Assembly (NCBI RefSeq): GCF_040054535.1
Contig: NC_090792.1
Location: 5,874,001-5,938,000, forward strand
Source: Antennarius striatus
Taxonomy: Eukaryota > Chordata > Actinopteri > Lophiiformes > Antennariidae
Reading direction: 5' to 3'
Length of the DNA: 64,000 nucleotides
This document shows positions 32,876-64,000 of the stretch, piece by piece. How positions within the stretch are numbered: the first letter of the stretch is position 1; each line of letters opens with the position of its first letter. The position numbers and the translations under genes are program-made. The notes below the pieces were generated by a model, which ran no database searches, had not been told where the DNA came from, and was given only the letters and a program-made list of their open reading frames with translations.

Positions 32876-33216
32876 AAGGGCAGCATTGTGGCACAGTGGG
32901 TAGCGCTGTCACTGCACAACACGGCGGGTCCGGGTTCAAGTCCTGCTCTGTGTGGAGTTTGTATATTTTCCCCGTGCATGCGTGGTTCTCCGGCTTCCTC
33001 CCACCTCAAAAAACATGCACTTCAGAATAATTGTCTGTTCCAAATTGCCCGTAGGAGTGAGTGTGTGTGTTTGTATATCTCTGTGTAGCTCTGCGGTGCA
33101 CTGGCATCGCGCCCGGAGTTTGCCCCTGCCTCACGCCCTATGCCAGCTGGGATAGGCTCCAGCTCCCTGTAACCCACGCAAGTGGATGAAGCTGGTAGGA
33201 AAATTAATGAATGAAT
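32876..33216 (+). mobile_element. tRNA-headed SINE, full copy
   Basis: The head carries Pol III boxes: A-like tggcacagtgggtagcgc and B-like gggttcaagtcc. The body has ggagtttg...ttctccggcttcctccca and gccagctgggataggctcc, with a final (aatg)n tail. Further copies are at 39721, 48594, 53316 (minus) and fragments elsewhere. It is a SINE, not a functional tRNA. Confidence 0.85.
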
Positions 33217-33237
33217 GAGTTTTTCAAGGCTGTACAT

Positions 33238-33753
33238 CACATGTGTCAAACTCAAGGCCCGGGGGCTAAATGTGGCCCACCACATCATTATGTGTGGCCT
33301 GCGAGAGCATGAAAGGTCAGTGTCTAAAAATAAATAGGTCAAGAGTGCTTTGACCAAAAACTACATTTCCCACAAACCAGTAACTAAGCCCATTTTAACT
33401 TTGACAAAACCTTTTTAATAATGTCCTCACTTGTGTTTGCTGTTATTTTTTCTTTATTCACTTGAACCGTTAGATCCTTGATAGATGGAGTTCTGTGGAT
33501 TTAATAACCTGACATATTAAAAAGATTTATGTTATAACAGAGAAACAGACAAACACATTTGTTTTTCTGTGCAACTGAAATGTTTGTAACTTGAATAAGT
33601 AATAAATTCAGAGCTATTTAACATTATGGAGTAGTGACATTTATTTTAGATTATATGAGTTACATTTAGTTACATGTATAAGTTGCATCTGGCCCTTTGA
33701 GGACCAATATTATGCTGATGTGGCCCTCGGTGAAAATGAGTTTGACATCCCTG
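33238..33753. mobile_element. hAT-Charlie-type MITE
   Basis: Ends are inverted: TGTCAAACTCAAGGCCCGGG on the left, and inward from the right CAGGGATGTCAAACTCAT. No coding frame. The flanking 8-mers agree at only about 5 of 8 bases. It lies directly upstream of the gabra2 5'UTR exon, so it may contribute promoter-proximal sequence. Confidence 0.75.
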
Positions 33754-34013
33754 CTCAACGTGTTACGTTCCGCTCCTGTCAAGCTGAGCTGTCACCGGGT
33801 TGAGATCGTGGACGTGGACTCAGCCCCGGCCGCAGTCAGCACCGTGGCGCTGTTCCACGGACAGTTTGATGCCAGTTTCGTGTCTTGTGAGTGGTGAGGA
33901 CTGGACACTGCTGTTCCAATGAGCGGGAAGCGACTGGACCACTACTCCGTTCACTAAGGAGTGCTTCTTCAACACGGCTGCGTTTCTCTCCGACAAACAC
34001 TTGTCGCGTCAAG
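33754..34013 (+). promoter_or_regulatory. gabra2: Probable gabra2 5'UTR exon and promoter-proximal region
   Basis: GC-rich compared with the flanks and ends in a donor CAAG|GTAGGC at 34013/34014. The next acceptor is cag at 34231-34233, before the start-codon exon. No long ORF needs to be invoked. The transcription start cannot be placed; the left limit is only the MITE boundary. Confidence 0.5.
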
Positions 34014-34242
34014 GTAGGCAGCAACCATGGTTTCTAAATGAAATAACGTGCATTTAGGCGATAGTAAAAGGAGCAGGTAATGTCTGAACGAGGAGTGAAA
34101 ATGTGCGATATGGGTTCATATTCATTGATTCCATGATAAAGTAGCAAAACCTGCGGTTTATGTTTGTTCTGTGATCTTGAGGTGCAGCGGCAAATGGAAT
34201 TACGTGTGTAATTGTCGCGTTTTCTGTCCGCAGCTCTGAGCG

Positions 34243-60329
<26,087 letters not shown>

Positions 60330-60454
60330 GTGAGTTTTAATATTTCAAATTAAAGCCACACCTTCTTCCAAAAAAAAGAAAAGGGATTCATCCCACTTTT
60401 GGTAGAATTGCATGACATTCCAGTCCTCTGCCTTATACAGAATGCATGTGTTGT

Positions 60455-60560
60455 GATGCGCTGGTGACCTGTCCGGGGTGTTCCCCATCTCTCGCCCTTG
60501 GCAACCTGGGATAGGCTCCAGCAACACCCGTCACCCGCAAGGTGGCAAAGCAGCTGAATA
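60455..60560 (+). mobile_element. SINE-like 3' fragment
   Basis: tgatgcgctggtgacctg, tctcgcccttggcaacctgg and gataggctccagcaac resemble the 3' body of common fish SINEs. No head is present. Confidence 0.6.
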
Positions 60561-60697
60561 TGAGATGATTTGGTTTTCTCGTCTTCAAGAGAATGGATGG
60601 ATGGAGGAATTCAGGGATGGATAGATGGACAGACGGAGGACAGACAGATGGACAAATGGATATGTTGTGATTCCAGTCATGACCTCGAGTTTTCAAT

Positions 60698-60790
60698 CAA
60701 TCAACCTTTATTTGTTACGCCTAATCACATCAGCAGACATTTCAAAGTGCTTTAACAGACATATCTTCTGTTTTCCATTTCCTTTGTTTT
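60698..60790 (-). mobile_element. L2-type 3' tail, minus
   Basis: Reverse complement reads aaagcactttgaaatgtctg, gtgattaggcgtaacaaa and taaaggttgattgattg, the tail seen at 17690-17760. 60791-61540 shows no gene. Confidence 0.75.
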
Positions 60791-61540
60791 TCCAGGTCTT
60801 TTTTCTAGATTTCCTTCCTCTTTGAGCGTCTGATGTTTCCTCCTGACCCCAGGTTGCTCCTCATGCCACCTGTCTGTCGTTATTCGTCACTGTTTGTTTT
60901 GTCTGTGTGATGCTTTGTGCCACAGGACTAGTTGGTGTCCTGTGTTGCCATGTTTATCATTTGTTTGTTTCCTACGCTGTGGCCTGTTTTGCCACCAGTT
61001 ATTCCACCTGCATTATTCCATAGGATAGACGATGCCCTATGGGTGTGACACATTCCCCTAACTACGTTGACACTGTGTTGATGTTGGTGAATCACTTAAT
61101 AAGGAATGGTCCTGTTTACATAACCAGCTGAAAATAAAGAGCTAACTGAATGAAAGCTTATCTATTTCAAGTAATTTGAATACAACCAAAATAATGACTG
61201 TGACAATACAGTAGGTCACATGCAGCAGTTAAATGTGAAATGTTTGTACTTGTTTGTTCAGGGAGAAGGCAACATTTACACATTTAGAAGAAAAAGTTTT
61301 TGTAGCATTTTGGCGTCCAGGTGATTCCATGTCTGGGAGCAGCTCTTTCACAAAGCAGGATGAAGGGAGTTCATGCAAAGTTTGTAGAGGTGCAGATAAG
61401 TGTTTCTTTTCTGCCAGTATTCTAAGACATCCTGTCATCTAGATATTTTGCTCTTTCATAAATACCAATCGATGGTATCTGCGGTTGCATTGGAATTTTT
61501 TTGCTTTCTAAAATGATCATGTCCAGCAGCTACTACATTA

Positions 61541-61685
61541 TTAAATCATTCATTCGTTCATTATTTTTCATGTACCGCTGCTGTATCCGCCGTAGCGGGT
61601 CACGGGGACCTGGAGCCTACCCCGGCTGGCATAGGACATGAGGCGGGGGACACTCCGGGCACGATGCCAGTGCACCGCAGACATA
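61541..61685 (-). mobile_element. SINE 3' fragment
   Basis: Minus-strand body of the tRNA-headed SINE (gccagccggggtaggctcca and gagtgtcccccgcctcatg). Head missing. Confidence 0.7.
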
Positions 61686-61715
61686 TTTAAGTCACAGCTA
61701 CTAATTTGACTTATT

Positions 61716-63054
61716 ACCGTATTTTCCACACTATAAGGCGCACCTAAAAGCTTAAAATTTTCTCATAAACCCGTAGTGCGCCTTATAATCCGGTGCATCT
61801 TATATATGAATTAATATTCATATTAATATTGGTTAAAAACGTGATCGCTGAAAAAAAAGCCGGCAGTCTGGCCGCCAGTCATGCCGCACTCCGCCACCAG
61901 AGGAGCACCCTCACAAGGCACTCGGGCCTACGCCCCCTAACAACGGTAGTCAAGGTGCGTCACCGAAGTCCCGGCTCTGACTGAGCTGCTCTCAGACGGT
62001 AGAGCAGACTGTAGGAGCACCGGTGATTGCGTAGCAAAACATAAGGAACTTTCAACAATTCTATGAATAAAGTTTGACTGACTGACTGATCTCAGTATGT
62101 CCTAACTATTTGGCGTCGGAAATAACCCACTTAAACTCAATTGGTCTTAAAAATGCCATTGTGCTGTCATTTGGAATCTAGTGATGGTCCATTCTATTAG
62201 TCTGCGGAAACACATGGAGAAACTGGCATAAAGGTGAATGAAAGACCCTCAAAGCTGAACTTCCAGCCTTTTCTGAAATTTCAAGAGCAGACAGTGCTAG
62301 ATAAAGGTGCCAACGGGTGTGCTGCATTGATTTACAAATGTAGTTGATAGCTCTGGGCGGGCGGTGGAGGGGCACATTCAGGCTTGTGTATTCTGTCTGC
62401 AGAGATGTGCAGTGACATTCACGGCGGTGAGACACCGACGTTAAAGTCAGTTCTAGGAGTGAAACAGCGTCATATTTGCCAGTAAATTAGCAGCCTGACA
62501 TTAAAAACTAGTTAAAAAATTGTTTGGGACACACAGCAGCAAATAGCTGCACCTCACCTCCGACTGGACTACCGATCGATCGAAACAATATTTAATTAAT
62601 AAACAAAGACGAACGTCGGAGCTTAAATATCTACTTCGAACTTCAGATCAGGAAATAATCCTCTCTGTTCGCACTGAGTGCACTCGTAATGAATTTAACC
62701 AGTTTTTAATGTCTGTTTTTTTAATATGCGTGTTGACTTCTTTCTAAGATGGCAAAGTGATCAAGTGATCAAGTTTCTTTGATGACGCTCAGAATGGCTT
62801 ATTGACAACAATAGGGGCCATTCAAAGGTAGTCAGGAAGTCGTGAATGCAATCATTACTGCCTGAGCGGCGCGGCTCTATCTAGTGGATGGATTGCGCAA
62901 CTACAGCCAGTTTATCAAATAAATTGTATTTATTTTTTAATGTGTACGCCTTATAATCCGGTGCGCCTTATATATGAAATACATTATAAAACAAACAAAT
63001 TATCGAGGGTGCGCCTTATAGTCCTGTGTGCCTTATAGTGCAGAAAATACTGTA
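61716..63054. mobile_element. pogo-type non-autonomous element, copy 2 (complete)
   Basis: Inverted ends taccgtattttccacactat and, inward, tacagtattttctgcactat, with TA at both sides, the pogo/mariner target. A 1339-bp non-coding element nearly identical by eye to 46648-47900. Internal (ctga)n and AT-rich parts have no ORF. Confidence 0.88.
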
Positions 63055-63214
63055 TGTGTCTTATTAATTAAGTCACATTACATGACTTGCAAGAAAATGA
63101 AAATATAAAACAAAAAGAATATAAAATACAAAATTGAGATTAAATATGGGCAAGTTAAATAACCAGATGGAAAAAATCTGCATAATTAATGTAGCCCAGT
63201 AAGTGGCGCCAAAC

Positions 63215-64000
63215 TCTGTGATCTTCTTCTTTTCCTTTTGGCTTTTCCCTTCAGGGCAAGGGAAAAGCCTGACGGCAAGGATGTTGACATTCAGGCGAAT
63301 CAATTTCCTCCATCTAACCCTGTCCTTTGAATCCTCTTCTCTCACACCAACCACCTTCATGTCTTCCCTCATTACATCCATAAACCTCCTTTTTGATCTT
63401 CCTCTAGGCCTCCTGCCTGGCAGTTCAAAACTCAGCATCCTTCTACCAATATATTCACTATCTCTCCTCTGGACATGTCCAAACCGTCTCAGTCTGGCCT
63501 CTCTGACTTTATCTCCAAAACCTCTGACATGTGCCGTCCCTCTGATGTACTCATTCCTGATCCTATCCTTCCTGGTCACTCCCAGAGAGAACCTCAGCAT
63601 CTTCATCTCTGCTACCTCCAGCTCTGTCTCCTGTCTTTTCTTCAGTGACACTGTCTCTAAGCCAAACAACATCGCTGGTCTCACCATAGTTGTGTACACC
63701 TTTCCTTTCATTTTAGCTGAAACTCTTCTATCACACATCACACCTGACACTTTTCTCCACCCGTACCATCCTGCCTGTTCACGCTTCTTCACCTCTTTTC
63801 CACACTCTCCATTGCTCTGGACTGTTGAGCCTAAGTACTTCAAATCCTCCACCTTCTTGATCTCTTCTCCCTGTAACCTCACTCTTCCACTTTGGTCCCT
63901 CTCATTCACACACATGTACTTTGTCTTACTGAGGCTAACCTTCATTCCTCTCCTTTCCAGCACAAACCTCCACCTCTCTAGCTTCTCCTCCAGCTGTTCC
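63215..64000 (-). mobile_element. RTE-like LINE, copy 2, runs off the window
   Basis: The 3' tail (inverted ttcttcttttcc) is at about 63215. The minus strand encodes MLERRGMKVSLSKTKYMCV, EIKKVEDLKYLGSTVQSNG, MVRPAMLFGLETV, FGHVQRRDSEYIGRRML and KRRFMDVMREDM, the connection and C-terminal region of a LINE ORF. Only a few residue differences separate it from 31708-32050. The upstream RT part lies beyond 64000. Confidence 0.88.

Noticed and set aside
32876..32960. tRNA gene-like heads (also 48594, 59669)
   Set aside because: A- and B-box-like words are present, but the fold is not tRNA-like and the same body follows each; they are SINEs.
60330..64000. Next gabra2 exon (M2-M3)
   Set aside because: I looked for the conserved M2 start and M3 words in all plus frames and saw none; the region is filled by SINE, L2, pogo and RTE sequence.

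Overview
The window is teleost fish nuclear DNA. It carries part of one host gene, a GABA-A receptor alpha-2-like subunit (gabra2), set in AT-rich sequence packed with fish-type mobile elements: Ty3/gypsy LTR elements, RTE/Rex3-like and L2-like LINEs, tRNA-headed SINEs, and hAT, pogo/Tigger and TTAA-target DNA transposons. There is no bacterial gene organisation, no rRNA and no stand-alone tRNA gene.

Region 1 (1-7130): a compact, young-looking Ty3/gypsy element on the minus strand (271-4485). It has two 167-bp LTRs differing at 2 positions, a 4-bp target duplication, a candidate primer-binding site and polypurine tract, a gag ORF and a long intact-looking pol ORF. It is followed by a 5'-truncated L2-like LINE, a pentanucleotide satellite and hAT debris.

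Region 2 (7131-26550): the most unusual structure. Two hAT-type ends (TAGGGTTGAGCG... and ...CGCTCATCCCTA) are flanked by an exact 8-bp duplication (gtttcaat) and sit inside what looks like one older repeat split in two. The span between them is about 19.4 kb. It holds, from left to right: a decayed Charlie-like hAT transposase; a pogo-like transposase remnant with a retroposed insert; foldback sequences; a tandem array upstream of two co-directional cargo genes (a C2H2 zinc-finger, transposase-like protein and a PB1-domain protein resembling fish 'SAMD3-like' proteins), both now broken; a THAP-type TTAA-target transposon (19936-23490); and a Rex3-like LINE. It is either a giant composite hAT or a nested-insertion hotspot.

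Region 3 (26551-33753): a decayed Ty3/gypsy element with one LTR and a mutated polymerase motif, cut short by an RTE-like LINE fragment, then a SINE and a hAT MITE.

Region 4 (33754-64000): gabra2 on the plus strand. Visible are a probable 5'UTR exon, the signal-peptide exon and six further coding exons through M1 (281 codons). All splice phases agree, and the gene continues beyond the window end. Its introns hold the remaining repeats. Acceptors of exons 5, 6 and 7 lie directly behind CA, GT and TATC microsatellites, so repeat length could affect splicing of the neurotransmitter-binding domain.
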